64,000 nt of DNA from assembly GCA_016745315.1 (NCBI GenBank), contig CP066886.1, positions 6,572,501 through 6,636,500 on the forward strand. The letters run 5' to 3'. Each line of letters starts with the position of its first letter. Position 1 is the stretch's first letter. This stretch comes from Arthrospira sp. PCC 9108. GTDB lineage: Bacteria > Cyanobacteriota > Cyanobacteriia > Cyanobacteriales > Microcoleaceae. The position numbers were made by a program, and so were the translations under genes. The notes under the pieces are model-generated. The model was not told the DNA's origin. It did no database searches and saw nothing but the letters and a program-made list of their open reading frames with translations. This document shows, piece by piece, positions 54,168 through 63,692 of the stretch.

Positions 54168-55004
54168 ATGCAAACTGTTGAAAAACCAGTATCACAACCT
54201 GTTGATTCACCGCTAACGATCGCTGGTAGGTCATTTACATCGCGTTTGATGACGGGAACTGGCAAATATCGCAGTTTAGAAGAAATGCAGGAAAGTATTG
54301 TTTCTAGTGGCTGTGAGATAGTTACGGTGGCGGTTAGACGGGTGCAAACTCAGGCTCCGGGACATGAGGGGCTGGCGGAGGCGATCGACTGGTCGAAAAT
54401 TTGGATGTTACCTAATACTGCTGGCTGTCAAACGGCGGAAGATGCGGTGCGGGTGGCGCGTCTGGGTCGGGAAATGGCTAAGTTATTGGGTCAGGAAGAC
54501 AATAATTTTGTGAAGTTAGAGGTGATTCCTGATTCTAAATATTTACTACCTGACCCCATAGGAACTCTGAAGGCGGCGGAACAATTGGTAAAAGAAGGGT
54601 TTGCGGTTTTGCCTTATATTAATGCTGATCCTCTGTTGGCTAAACATTTGGAAGAGGCGGGTTGTGCGACGGTGATGCCTTTGGGATCTCCTATCGGATC
54701 TGGTCAGGGGATTAGAAATGCAGCCAATATTCAGATTATTATTGATAATGCTAAGGTGCCGGTGGTGGTAGATGCGGGTATTGGTACGCCCAGTGAGGCG
54801 GCTATGGCTATGGAAATGGGGGCTGATGCTTTGCTGATTAATTCGGCGATCGCTTTGGCGAGTAAACCATCTATGATGGCGAATGCTATGGGAATGGCGG
54901 CGAAAGCGGGACGTATGGCTTATTTGGCGGGACGTATTCCGGTTAAGGATTATGCGATCGCTTCTTCCCCTCTCACGGGTACAATCACAGGAGCGAACTT
55001 TTGA
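54168..55004 (+). CDS. thiG: thiazole synthase
   Basis: The start is the ATG at 54168 (MQTVEKPVSQPVDSPLTIAG); the longer frame upstream overlaps metK and is not protein-like. The 278-residue enzyme forms the thiazole phosphate of thiamine from deoxyxylulose phosphate, dehydroglycine and ThiS-thiocarboxylate. Seen: SRLMTGTGKYRSLEEMQ, NTAGCQTAEDAVRVARLGRE, KLEVIPDSKYLLPDPIGTLK and PIGSGQGIRNAANIQIII. No TPP riboswitch is recognisable upstream. Confidence 0.97.
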   Translation: MQTVEKPVSQPVDSPLTIAGRSFTSRLMTGTGKYRSLEEMQESIVSSGCEIVTVAVRRVQTQAPGHEGLAEAIDWSKIWMLPNTAGCQTAEDAVRVARLGREMAKLLGQEDNNFVKLEVIPDSKYLLPDPIGTLKAAEQLVKEGFAVLPYINADPLLAKHLEEAGCATVMPLGSPIGSGQGIRNAANIQIIIDNAKVPVVVDAGIGTPSEAAMAMEMGADALLINSAIALASKPSMMANAMGMAAKAGRMAYLAGRIPVKDYAIASSPLTGTITGANF

Positions 55005-55090
55005 GAATGCTAAAATTTTCTAAAGTTTCTGGGGGTGTCGCCAAATTTTGTTAAGATTGATGACAGGAATAAGATCAGGACTATATACGA

Positions 55091-55261
55091 ATGCCTTATA
55101 CAACCGAAGAGGATGGACTCGTCAATAACTTTGCTGTAGAACCAAAAGTTTATACGGCGGAACCTCCCAATAAAACTCAGAAGCGTAACTACATAGTTTG
55201 GGGGGCGCTGGCTGCGGTTTTTGTGGCTGGTGTGTTAGCTATTGCGGTAGCTGCGTCTTAG
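55091..55261 (+). CDS. psb34: Psb34 photosystem II assembly factor (light-harvesting-like)
   Basis: The 56-residue protein MPYTTEEDGLVNNFAVEPKV then a single membrane helix (NYIVWGALAAVFVAGVLAIA) matches the ssl1498/Psb34 family. Psb34 binds CP47 during photosystem II assembly or repair and is related in its N-terminal motif to high-light-inducible proteins. Monocistronic, 86 bases after thiG. Confidence 0.9.
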   Translation: MPYTTEEDGLVNNFAVEPKVYTAEPPNKTQKRNYIVWGALAAVFVAGVLAIAVAAS

Positions 55262-55326
55262 AATCGGTGGAGAAATTCCTGTAGTGATGATGCTGGCTTG
55301 AATGAGATAATATCAGGCCAGTATCA

Positions 55327-57363
55327 ATGTTATTTTTTCTGCATGGAATGACCGCAACTAATACAACCTTCTCTAGTAGTTACGCCACAAATAAGCAGCT
55401 TTATACTCAGTTGAAGCAGGCTTTAAGATTAGGTTTGGGACAACAGGTTTTTGTGGCAGTATGTGATCACCTGAGTCTGTTGCATCAAATGGCGAGTAGT
55501 TTGGAAACGGAACTAGGTTCTGAGGATCTTCTGAGTACAGATGGAGCAGATACTATAGACCGGGTAGGGGCTGGTGATAGGTCTGGCGAGGAAGAGATCA
55601 CAACCCGAAAGCAGGTTAGTTCTAAGTTGGTGACGCTGCATTTGGAATTAACTGACCCCAACCCTATTGCTCAAATGTGCCGCTGGAAAAGTGAAAATGC
55701 TGGCTCTCCCCTAGCTTTCCAGATTTTAGGGGTGGAAAAGTTGACTAGACAACCTGCTGGTATTCAATGGTCTTTTTTGAACTATTTGCGGGAAGCTGAA
55801 TCTAAGTTAATCGAATTTGAGTTAAGTGTGCTGCTGTGGGTATCATCGCCTTGGCTGTGCTGTATTCAGCAGTCAGCGCCGGAATTTTGGCGCTTGCATA
55901 GGGGTATATTTAAATTTGTGGGGGACCCTAGTCCGGTGTATGATCAGGCTTTATCAGGGCAGCATTCGCCGGGTATACATAAATCAGAATCAGAGAGAGA
56001 GAGGGTGATCTCGTCTGTAGAGCAGCCGAAGGGTGAAAGGGTCGCTCAAACTGAGCCAATAGATGGTTCACCGTCGGGGCTGGTATATTCACAGGAATAT
56101 CTACAGAGCTGTTTAAAACGGGCTTATATATATCGCGATCGCATATCTAAGGGTAATGGTACTGTGCCACTACTAAATGAGGCTATAGAAGCCTATAAGG
56201 AGGTGGTAGAGCAATTGGATGAGTGGGAAATGCTGTTAGAGTCAAATAGTGCTTTACCGAAGGGTTTAGATGCGGTTAATATCTACAACGATCTTGGTAC
56301 TTTCCACTGGATGCTATTTCAGCAGACGCGAAAATCTCTACATCAGGGTGGCCAGGCGTTGGCGAATCTGGAGATGAGTATTATCTGTTATCAAACCGGG
56401 TTAATGAAAGTTAAGCCGAACTCCGACGGCTATATTTATGTTAGAGTGCTAAAGAACCTGGGTGCTGCTTATACAGATTTAGGGACAATTCGGGATCCAG
56501 TTGAGAATTTGCAACAGTCGATTACTGTTTATGAAGAAGCTATCAACTATCTGAAATTGGTTAAGGACCAGGGCCGTCTATGTGATTCTCAAGGGCTAGA
56601 TTATCGAGCTATCCAAAATAATTTGGGAACAGCTTATTGGACACGCGCCCAACATATTGAACCAGTGGTTAATTTAAAAGCGGCGATCGCAGCTTATGGG
56701 GAGGCTTTGCGGGGCTATTCGGAGAATAAGGAGCCTCAGCACTATGCTATGATTCAGGCTAACCTGGGGACAGCTTACTGGAATCTAGCACAGCATCAGC
56801 CTTCAAAAAGGTGGCTGCAAAAGGCGATTTATAGCTACCGAAAAGCATTAAAATATCGCACGTCCAAAGCGGATCCGGTTGCTTGTGCAACTACTGAAAA
56901 TAACCTGGGGACAGCCTGTTGGCATTTAGCCATGTATCAGGAGGAACCAGAAGAGCGCAGTAAATCATTGAATGAGGCGATCGCAGCTTATGAAAAAACC
57001 TTAACCCTAGCCCAACAACTGAGTCCCACGCAGTTGACATTCGATACCTTGGCAACTCACAATAACTTAGGACTTGCTTATTATCGTTTGGCAACAGATC
57101 AAGCACTCTGTCCTCGCTGTGAACAAAGGGTTTCTCACCTAGAGAAAGCACTGCACCATCACCTGATGGCAGGTTCCTATGAGGCGATTCCTGAAGAAGG
57201 AAGTGCCACCGCCCTAGAGTCGGAACGTCATCGTTTGGCGTTCAATCATCTAGTCAGAACCCTACGCGCTTTGTACCAGGAATCGGGCCCATTAGGTCAA
57301 AACCAAGCCCTATCTAAGATTCCCGGTCATCTGCTCCCGGAAATATGGCGTTACTTATCTTGA
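55327..57363 (+). CDS. TPR-repeat protein
   Basis: About 678 residues (an ATG 7 codons in, MTATNTTF, is an alternative start). The first 200 residues form an alpha/beta domain with no P-loop (VFVAVCDHLSLLHQMAS; FELSVLLWVSSPWLCCIQ), perhaps a degenerate ATPase. From about residue 260 to the end there are at least six TPR-like repeats, several with the unit NNLGTAYW (AIQNNLGTAYWTRAQ, MIQANLGTAYWNLAQ, TTENNLGTACWHLAM, ATHNNLGLAYYRLAT). A scaffold role is likely; the partner is unknown. It is followed 84 bases later by a response-regulator gene. Confidence 0.8.
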   Translation: MLFFLHGMTATNTTFSSSYATNKQLYTQLKQALRLGLGQQVFVAVCDHLSLLHQMASSLETELGSEDLLSTDGADTIDRVGAGDRSGEEEITTRKQVSSKLVTLHLELTDPNPIAQMCRWKSENAGSPLAFQILGVEKLTRQPAGIQWSFLNYLREAESKLIEFELSVLLWVSSPWLCCIQQSAPEFWRLHRGIFKFVGDPSPVYDQALSGQHSPGIHKSESERERVISSVEQPKGERVAQTEPIDGSPSGLVYSQEYLQSCLKRAYIYRDRISKGNGTVPLLNEAIEAYKEVVEQLDEWEMLLESNSALPKGLDAVNIYNDLGTFHWMLFQQTRKSLHQGGQALANLEMSIICYQTGLMKVKPNSDGYIYVRVLKNLGAAYTDLGTIRDPVENLQQSITVYEEAINYLKLVKDQGRLCDSQGLDYRAIQNNLGTAYWTRAQHIEPVVNLKAAIAAYGEALRGYSENKEPQHYAMIQANLGTAYWNLAQHQPSKRWLQKAIYSYRKALKYRTSKADPVACATTENNLGTACWHLAMYQEEPEERSKSLNEAIAAYEKTLTLAQQLSPTQLTFDTLATHNNLGLAYYRLATDQALCPRCEQRVSHLEKALHHHLMAGSYEAIPEEGSATALESERHRLAFNHLVRTLRALYQESGPLGQNQALSKIPGHLLPEIWRYLS

Positions 57364-57447
57364 AATCCATAAAAAAATCAAGACAGACGCTATCCTGGCA
57401 AGGCTAGGCTTGTATTTTTGCCCCATGCTCACGCTCTTCTTGTGGTT

Positions 57448-58158
57448 ATGGCCTCTCAAAAGATTCTTGTGGTTGATGACGACCCGGCAATCCGCAATTT
57501 AATTTCTCGGTATCTGACTCAACAAAACTATGAGGTTGAGTCGGCAAAAGATGGTGAGACGGCGCTGCAATTGTTTGACGAATTTAATCCCGATCTGGTG
57601 ATTCTGGACGTTAACCTGCCTGATACCACTGGTTTTGCCCTGTGCCAGGAAATGCAGAGCCGGACGCGGGTATTTGTTTTGCTTCTCACCAGTTTGACTG
57701 GGGAGGCTGATAAGATTAAGGGTTTTGATCTGGGGGCTGATGACTATATTACTAAGCCCTTTGGTTTGGCAGAACTAGGGGCGAGAGTGCGGGCGATTTT
57801 GAAGCGACAGCGTTCTGTAGAAGAGACGGAAATGCGGAGCTTGACCTATGGGGATCTGGTGATTGACCCGGTACGCCGCGAGGTCTATATTCGCGATCGC
57901 CAAATCTCCCTCAGTGCCCTGGAGTTTGACCTACTTTACTGTTTAGCGAAAAAGCCTGGTAGGGCTTGGCGACGCTCAGAACTGCTACAGGAGGTTTGGG
58001 ATTATGAATATGAGGGCGAACAGCGGGTAGTTGATGTTCATATTGGTCAAATTCGCAAAAAGATTGAGCCGGACACAGATAAACCTGTGTTGATTAAAAC
58101 GATTCGCGGGGTGGGGTATATGTTCGATCGCCGTGGTAGTGAAGAACCTAGGCCTTAA
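57448..58158 (+). CDS. OmpR/PhoB-family response regulator
   Basis: Start at ATG 57448 (MASQKILVVDDDPAIRNLIS). A receiver with Asp in LVILDVNLPDTTG and Lys in DDYITKPFG is followed by a winged-helix DNA-binding domain (LEFDLLYCLAKKPGRAWRR, VVDVHIGQIRKKIE, IKTIRGVGYMFD). It is probably phosphorylated by a histidine kinase elsewhere. Resembles cyanobacterial phosphate/light regulators but I cannot name it as RpaA, RpaB or ManR. Confidence 0.9.
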   Translation: MASQKILVVDDDPAIRNLISRYLTQQNYEVESAKDGETALQLFDEFNPDLVILDVNLPDTTGFALCQEMQSRTRVFVLLLTSLTGEADKIKGFDLGADDYITKPFGLAELGARVRAILKRQRSVEETEMRSLTYGDLVIDPVRREVYIRDRQISLSALEFDLLYCLAKKPGRAWRRSELLQEVWDYEYEGEQRVVDVHIGQIRKKIEPDTDKPVLIKTIRGVGYMFDRRGSEEPRP

Positions 58159-58411
58159 ACTCACGAATTTTAGGGGGTTAAGGGGTTGACAGGCAGGGGG
58201 AAGCCGGGGTAAAATATTGACATATTTTATATAATCGGAATCTTTACACAAATAATAATTTTGGCAATATTACCATTATCTAAAATAATACCAGAAGCGC
58301 AACCCAAAAGCAAGCAACCTCCCCCAGAAAAAATTTTTCGCAACAATTCTTAACATTTCGTTACAAAAGTTAACATAAACTGAAGGGAGGGCCAAGACTC
58401 CCTAGTGGTGA

Positions 58412-59863
58412 TTAGTTGGCTGTTGGATGAAGGTGGGACTGAATTTGCGATGCCCATTGCTGGCCGCGCCTCACACAGTCACCGACGGAAACCCCATCAA
58501 TATAGTTGCTACACAGATAAAGTCCGGGAAGCGATCGCAATCCAGCATTGATGGAATTTAGGCGATCTTGATGACCGAGAGTATATTGTGGGATAGCGCG
58601 CCGCCAGAGATGGACAGCCAAGACTTTGGGGGGGACATCTTCAGCCAGCAGAATTTGGCGTAGGTCTTGATGAACGGCGGCGACAATTTGATCATCATCC
58701 ATTTCGCCAATTTCAGGGTCTGTAGCACCCCCAATATAATTGCTGAGGACTTGCCAAGATTCTGGGGCGCGACCGGGGAATAAACTGGAGGTCCAAATAG
58801 TGCCGAGGGTACGGATTCCTTGATGGCGGGGAATTAAATTACCAAAGCCTTTGAGTTGTTGTTTTAAGGCTGATTTAGGATAGGCGAGTACGACACAAGC
58901 GACGGGGGGATAAGGAATTTGGCTTAATGCGGAAGCGATTTGAGAGTGTAGGGGTTGCAAGAGGCGAGCGCTAACATGGGCGGGGGTCATTAAAGCGAGG
59001 GTTCGGGTTTCTACTTGCTGGGGGCCGTCTGGGGTGGAAAATTCAGCAATATAGGTTTGATGAGGGGTGGGATAAAAACGGTCGAGGGTCCAATTTAACT
59101 TAACTCGATCGCCTAATTTACTGGCCAAGGTTTCGGGCAGAGTTTCCAGGCCATAACGAAAGGACCCTAATTCACCGGGGCGAGTTTTGGGAATATTGGG
59201 GTCGGGGGTGGTGTCTTTGGTGGTTTTTTTATTAAGGCGCGATCGCACAAATCCAGGTAGTAGCGCACCCCCTGCGTCTTCGGCGGCTACTAATCGACTA
59301 AAAGCGGAACGGACTGCTAATTGTTGAGGGTCGCCAGCATAAACCCCAGAAACGAAGGGCTGGACGAGACGTTCTAGGACTTCTGAACCGAGATGTCGAT
59401 GGAAAAACTGGGTAATAGTTTCTTCTCCTCGCTGTTGAGAGAGGTGAGCGCCTACTGGGGGTGGCACAAATCCTATGGCTCCCAAGGCGGCGCGGAGTTT
59501 ACCTCTGGGGCTGATTAGTTGGGAGGAGAGTAGGGCGGGGGGGGTCATGGGTACTGGATGTAACTTATGGTTCCAGTAGACATAACGGGGTAGTTTGCGA
59601 TCGGCAAAAATCAATTCTTGTTTAAGCCCCAAATCTACGGCTAGTCCGAGTAATTCAGGGGTGGGGGCAAAACTGTTAGGGCCTTCTTCCCATAAAAAAT
59701 CAGATGCGCGTCCGGTCGTAATATTTCCCCCGACTCGGTTCTGGCTTTCTGTGACCAAAACTTTTAGGGGTGAGCGGGGGTTTTTTTCACGGTTCAGGCT
59801 ATGGGCTAAACTTAGCCCGCTAATACCAGCACCAACTATAAGGCTATCAACTAGGTTTGTCAT
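58412..59863 (-). CDS. hemG: oxygen-dependent protoporphyrinogen IX oxidase
   Basis: The 483-residue flavoprotein (also named HemY in other bacteria) has the FAD motif SLIVGAGISGLSLAHSL and the PPOX signature ESQNRVGGNITTG with EEGPNSFAPTPELLGLAVDL. It further has FVSGVYAGDPQQLAVRSAFS and a C-terminal FAD closure (LYLCSNYIDGVSVGDCVRRG). It oxidises protoporphyrinogen to protoporphyrin IX for heme and chlorophyll. Many cyanobacteria use HemJ instead, so this plant-like form is a minority trait shared with the Arthrospira-type lineage. Confidence 0.93.
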   Translation of the reverse strand: MTNLVDSLIVGAGISGLSLAHSLNREKNPRSPLKVLVTESQNRVGGNITTGRASDFLWEEGPNSFAPTPELLGLAVDLGLKQELIFADRKLPRYVYWNHKLHPVPMTPPALLSSQLISPRGKLRAALGAIGFVPPPVGAHLSQQRGEETITQFFHRHLGSEVLERLVQPFVSGVYAGDPQQLAVRSAFSRLVAAEDAGGALLPGFVRSRLNKKTTKDTTPDPNIPKTRPGELGSFRYGLETLPETLASKLGDRVKLNWTLDRFYPTPHQTYIAEFSTPDGPQQVETRTLALMTPAHVSARLLQPLHSQIASALSQIPYPPVACVVLAYPKSALKQQLKGFGNLIPRHQGIRTLGTIWTSSLFPGRAPESWQVLSNYIGGATDPEIGEMDDDQIVAAVHQDLRQILLAEDVPPKVLAVHLWRRAIPQYTLGHQDRLNSINAGLRSLPGLYLCSNYIDGVSVGDCVRRGQQWASQIQSHLHPTAN

Positions 59864-60076
59864 TGTGGAAATTACAAAGCAGATAGTGGTGATTGTACTG
59901 TTGATTGCCCTCTAGTGCAAGATTTAACGTTATTAAACCTGTTGATAACTTAACATCTGTGATCATAGTATGGCATGACGAAGAATTGTGACGGTAGTTG
60001 GGGAAAAACTAATTGTTAAAGAATTTCAATAATTAGGGGGTTATTATCTTTCTTCTGCTTTGAAAAGAGTTGGGAA

Positions 60077-60134
60077 GGTGCGTCACATCAGAACAGTTAT
60101 CGTGGCTATGGAAATTAGGAGGATGTGACGCACC
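60077..60134 (+). repeat. short inverted repeat (REP-like)
   Basis: GGTGCGTCACATC (60077-60089) and GATGTGACGCACC (60122-60134) are perfect 13-bp inverted copies with a 32-base loop. Looks like a dispersed hairpin or small MITE-like element; no gene inside. Confidence 0.6.
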
Positions 60135-60160
60135 CTACTGGGGCTATTCTCAGGGCTGGC

Positions 60161-60382
60161 TTATGTATTGGACTGAAACAGAGTTTCTAGGTACACTCTG
60201 GCGGCTACTCTACAGCTATCGAGGGCTTCTGGTGTGTTGTTGCCATTTTGTAACAAAAACAGGGACAGGGCGGCGGAAAACACGCGATCGTGGTCCCAGT
60301 CGGGGTGAGTGTCCAGGTAGCCCTGAAGGGACTCGTGGAGTGTTTCGGGAATTTCGGTCAGAATACTAACACTTGTGTTCAT
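60161..60382 (-). CDS. DUF2811 family small protein
   Basis: The 73-residue protein (SVSILTEIPETLHESLQGYL; WDHDRVFSAALSLFLLQNGN) is the cyanobacterial DUF2811 family, with the conserved I-P-E-x-L-H-x-x-L and F-S-A-A-L-S-L-F-L-L-Q-N-G. Function unknown; the shape suggests a ribbon-helix-helix-like or small regulatory fold. The reverse-strand frame over it is an artefact. Confidence 0.85.
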   Translation of the reverse strand: MNTSVSILTEIPETLHESLQGYLDTHPDWDHDRVFSAALSLFLLQNGNNTPEALDSCRVAARVYLETLFQSNT

Positions 60383-60684
60383 ATAAACCTCACAGAAGTT
60401 GGGATGGAGCCATTTTTTATGTGGCTAGGCTAAGGGACTGAGCAATTTGATGCTTGAAGGGAAAATAGTATCTTATTTATTGTGTGCTATGGGGGGGGAG
60501 GGTTGTCAATGTTGCTAAATGTTACAACCTCGGTCTGGGTGATGGGGACTTGACGACAGAATGAGGGTTTGCAGCCATTTTTTTTTACATAACTTTACAA
60601 TAATCTGGGTAGTTAAGGCTGTCGATACTAGGCTTGCCAAAATCCCCAATTAAACGGCAGACTATCATTATAGGAGTGGTTGGC

Positions 60685-60813
60685 TGTGGAAAAATCTGAT
60701 AAATCTGTGGAAAAACTCGGCTTACCCTGTGGAAAGTTTGTGGAATCTCTGGGGAAAATTTGGTGAAAAGATAAGAATGTTGAAGGGACAAAATTGGGGC
60801 GATCTGTGGACAA
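60685..60813 (+). promoter_or_regulatory. array of DnaA-box-like sites (possible replication origin or titration site)
   Basis: TGTGGAAAA occurs at 60685 and 60706, TGTGGAAAG at 60728, TGTGGAAT at 60739 and TGTGGACAA at 60805, all in the same orientation (reverse of TTTTCCACA, the cyanobacterial DnaA box). Spacings of 21, 22 and 11 bases place the first four on one face of the helix. An AT-rich run (TTTTTTTTACATAACTTTAC, about 60578-60597) lies about 90 bases away and could be an unwinding element. The surrounding 800 bases (60383-61222) have no gene. Function is inference. Confidence 0.55.
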
Positions 60814-61222
60814 TGGATAATGAAAGTCAAAATATTGCCAAGAGGGATTCTCAAATACTAAAAGGCTGACAGGGAAAACCAGGGGTGATTAGATTAACTT
60901 TGGGAAGGCTAGTGAAATAAACTTGAGGGATATCTGCTTCTGGGTAGTCCCCAAAATTCTGAAAGTATGCTTGGCGACAATACTGATTAATTTAGAACGC
61001 ATAAATACATTTTAATCCAGTTGGTTATAGCCCGATTATAAATCCTCCAATACCAGGGAAGATATCGGCATAAGTCAAACCTTTGACAACTCCCCAGCCT
61101 AAAGCGATAAGTTGAAAACATTTGACTTACCAAAATTTCCCAAGTTCAAGGCGATCGCTGGTAAAAATCAAAAAATATGATACCATGGAGGATAAACATT
61201 TGTATTATCAAAACTTTAGGCT

Positions 61223-63673
61223 TTGATTCAAGCAGAAACCCTAGAATTACTGGAATGGCATCGGCTGTGTAAACATCTGGCAACCTTTACGGCAACTAAA
61301 TTGGGTGCTTTCGCAGCCCGTCAGTTGGCTATTCCAGAGACGAAAGAAGAAACCGATCGCCTTTTAGCACAAACTAAAGAGGCTTATCAACTGCAACTCA
61401 AGCTGGTTCAGGGTTTGTCTCTTGATGGTATTCAGGATATTGGGGCTTCTCTGGAAAGGGCCGATCGCCAAGGTATTTTATTTGGTGAGGAGTTATTAGC
61501 GATCGCCACTACCTTAGCGGGGGCTAGACAACTGCGCCGGGTAATTGATGACCAGGAAGATGTACCGGTATTAACTAGCTTAGTGGAAGAACTACGCACC
61601 TATCCGGAATTAGAGCAGGAAATTCATCGGTGTATTGATGAACGGGGAGAGGTAACCGATCGCGCCAGTGTGAAAATGGGGGAAATTCGCGCCCGGCTGC
61701 AATCAACCCGCGATCGCATTTATCAAATTCTACAAGGCATCCTGCAACGGAAAGCGCAAGCGGTTCAACAACAAATCGTCACCCAGCGAGAGGGTAGGTT
61801 TGTGATTCCGGTGAAAGCTCCCCAAAAAGATGCCATTCCGGGTATCGTCCATGATGCTTCGACTACGGGGGCGACAGTCTATGTGGAACCGCACCCTATT
61901 GTAGCACTAAACAACGAACTGCGACAAATTCAGCGGGCGGAACAAACGGAAGCGGAAGCGATCCGCCGGAGTCTGACTGAACAGGTGGCGGCGGTAGTCC
62001 CGGATCTCGAAAAACTTTTAGCGATCGTGACAACTATCGATCTAGCCCTGGCTAAAGCCCGTTATAGCTACTGGCTAAAAGCGAACCCGCCCAGGTTTAT
62101 TGACCCTGGGGATACCTCAGAAACAATCAACCTGCGACAACTGCGCCATCCTCTCCTAATATGGCAACAAGAGTATGAACAGGGACCGGAGGTGGTTCCG
62201 ATTGATATCACGATTAACCCTCAGATCCGGGTGGTAGCTATTACCGGACCGAATACGGGGGGTAAAACTGTGACGCTAAAAACTATTGGTTTGGCGGCGA
62301 TCATGGCTAAGGTGGGGCTATTTATTCCGGCGCGGGAACCTGTGGAAATGCCTTGGTTTGGACAGGTGTTAGCAGACATTGGGGATGAACAGTCTATTGA
62401 GCAGAGTTTGTCTACGTTCTCTGGTCATATTCGCCGGATTACTCGAATTCTACAGGCTATTGGGGAACCGATGAGGGTAACGGAGGCGGGGGAGTACGAT
62501 CGCATCTGTCAATCTCTCGTATTGTTAGATGAAATAGGGGCGGGGACTGACCCGACGGAGGGGACGGCTTTGGCGATCGCCCTATTGCAAACCTTCGCGG
62601 ACCGCACCCGTCTTACGGTGGCGACTACCCACTTTGGCGACCTGAAAGCGTTAAAATACAAAGATACTCGGTTTGAAAATGCTTCGGTGGAGTTTAATGA
62701 TGCCTCCCTACAACCTACCTATCGCCTATTGTGGGGGATTCCTGGGCGTTCTAATGCTCTGAAAATTGCGGAACGGTTGGGGCTAGATCATGACATAGTA
62801 AAACTGGCGGGGTCCTATGTTGGCGGCGGTGATGAGGATGTTAACCAGGTGATCGCGGGGTTGGAAGCACAGCGACGACAGCAGGAAACTAAGGCGATCG
62901 CTGCTAGTCAACTACTGAAAGAGACTGAACGCCTACACGGAGAATTGGCGGAAAGGGCTATATCTCTCCAGGAAAGGGAAAGACAGCTTAAACAAGCCCA
63001 GGAAAAGGAGATTAAGGAGACTTTACTACAGGCTAAGGGGGAAATAGCTAAGGTGATCCGTCGCCTTCAGCAGGGGAAACCTACGGCGGCTGACGCACAA
63101 AAGGCTACGGCTACGTTAGATGCGATCGCGGAGAATTATCTACCATCTCGGCAGGCTACACCAGCACCATTACCTAATTTTATGCCGAAAGTAGGCGATC
63201 GGATTCGTATTCCCCGCATTGGTCAAACAGCAGAGATACTCAGCGGACCTGATGACAATAATCAACTAACAGTCCGATTTGGGATTATGAAAATGACTGT
63301 AGGATTAGGGGAAATTGAGTCCTTAGATGGTCAAAAGGTAGAACTTCCCAAAACTTCAGCAACTCCCAAGGCTGACAAGACTCATTCACCAGTTACCAAT
63401 AAACCGGAACCCTCAAAACTGCCTAATGTTCGCACGGATAAAAATACCCTCGATTTGAGAGGGAAAAGGGTATCCGAGGCGGAAACAGAAATCGATCGCA
63501 CTTTGGGGCAAATTCTCGACTTTGGCGCGCTGTGGATTATTCACGGTAAGGGAACCGGACAACTGCGGCGAGGGGTTCACGAGTTACTCAAAGAACATCC
63601 CCAAGTTGAACGGTTTGAACTGGCATCAAATCCAGATGGTGGGGCGGGAGTTACTATTGCTTATTTGAAGTAA
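61223..63673 (+). CDS. mutS2: endonuclease MutS2
   Basis: The 816-residue protein starts at a TTG (IQAETLELLEWHRLCKHLAT). It shows the MutS2 order: helical lever/clamp, then ATPase with Walker A ITGPNTGGKTVTLKTIGLAA, Walker B LVLLDEIGAGTDPTEGTALA and THFGDLKALKYKD. A Lys/Glu coiled-coil follows (about residues 520-620), then a C-terminal Smr nuclease domain (TLDLRGKRVSEAETEIDR; IIHGKGTGQLRRGVHELLKE). MutS2 limits homologous recombination or resolves collided ribosomes; it does not do mismatch repair. ATG-less start, so initiation may be inefficient. Confidence 0.95.
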   Translation: MIQAETLELLEWHRLCKHLATFTATKLGAFAARQLAIPETKEETDRLLAQTKEAYQLQLKLVQGLSLDGIQDIGASLERADRQGILFGEELLAIATTLAGARQLRRVIDDQEDVPVLTSLVEELRTYPELEQEIHRCIDERGEVTDRASVKMGEIRARLQSTRDRIYQILQGILQRKAQAVQQQIVTQREGRFVIPVKAPQKDAIPGIVHDASTTGATVYVEPHPIVALNNELRQIQRAEQTEAEAIRRSLTEQVAAVVPDLEKLLAIVTTIDLALAKARYSYWLKANPPRFIDPGDTSETINLRQLRHPLLIWQQEYEQGPEVVPIDITINPQIRVVAITGPNTGGKTVTLKTIGLAAIMAKVGLFIPAREPVEMPWFGQVLADIGDEQSIEQSLSTFSGHIRRITRILQAIGEPMRVTEAGEYDRICQSLVLLDEIGAGTDPTEGTALAIALLQTFADRTRLTVATTHFGDLKALKYKDTRFENASVEFNDASLQPTYRLLWGIPGRSNALKIAERLGLDHDIVKLAGSYVGGGDEDVNQVIAGLEAQRRQQETKAIAASQLLKETERLHGELAERAISLQERERQLKQAQEKEIKETLLQAKGEIAKVIRRLQQGKPTAADAQKATATLDAIAENYLPSRQATPAPLPNFMPKVGDRIRIPRIGQTAEILSGPDDNNQLTVRFGIMKMTVGLGEIESLDGQKVELPKTSATPKADKTHSPVTNKPEPSKLPNVRTDKNTLDLRGKRVSEAETEIDRTLGQILDFGALWIIHGKGTGQLRRGVHELLKEHPQVERFELASNPDGGAGVTIAYLK

Positions 63674-63692
63674 AAAAACCGAGTTTATCATC

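Noticed and set aside
60070..60369. 99-codon plus-strand frame
   Set aside because: Overlaps the DUF2811 gene on the opposite strand, which has a clear family match.
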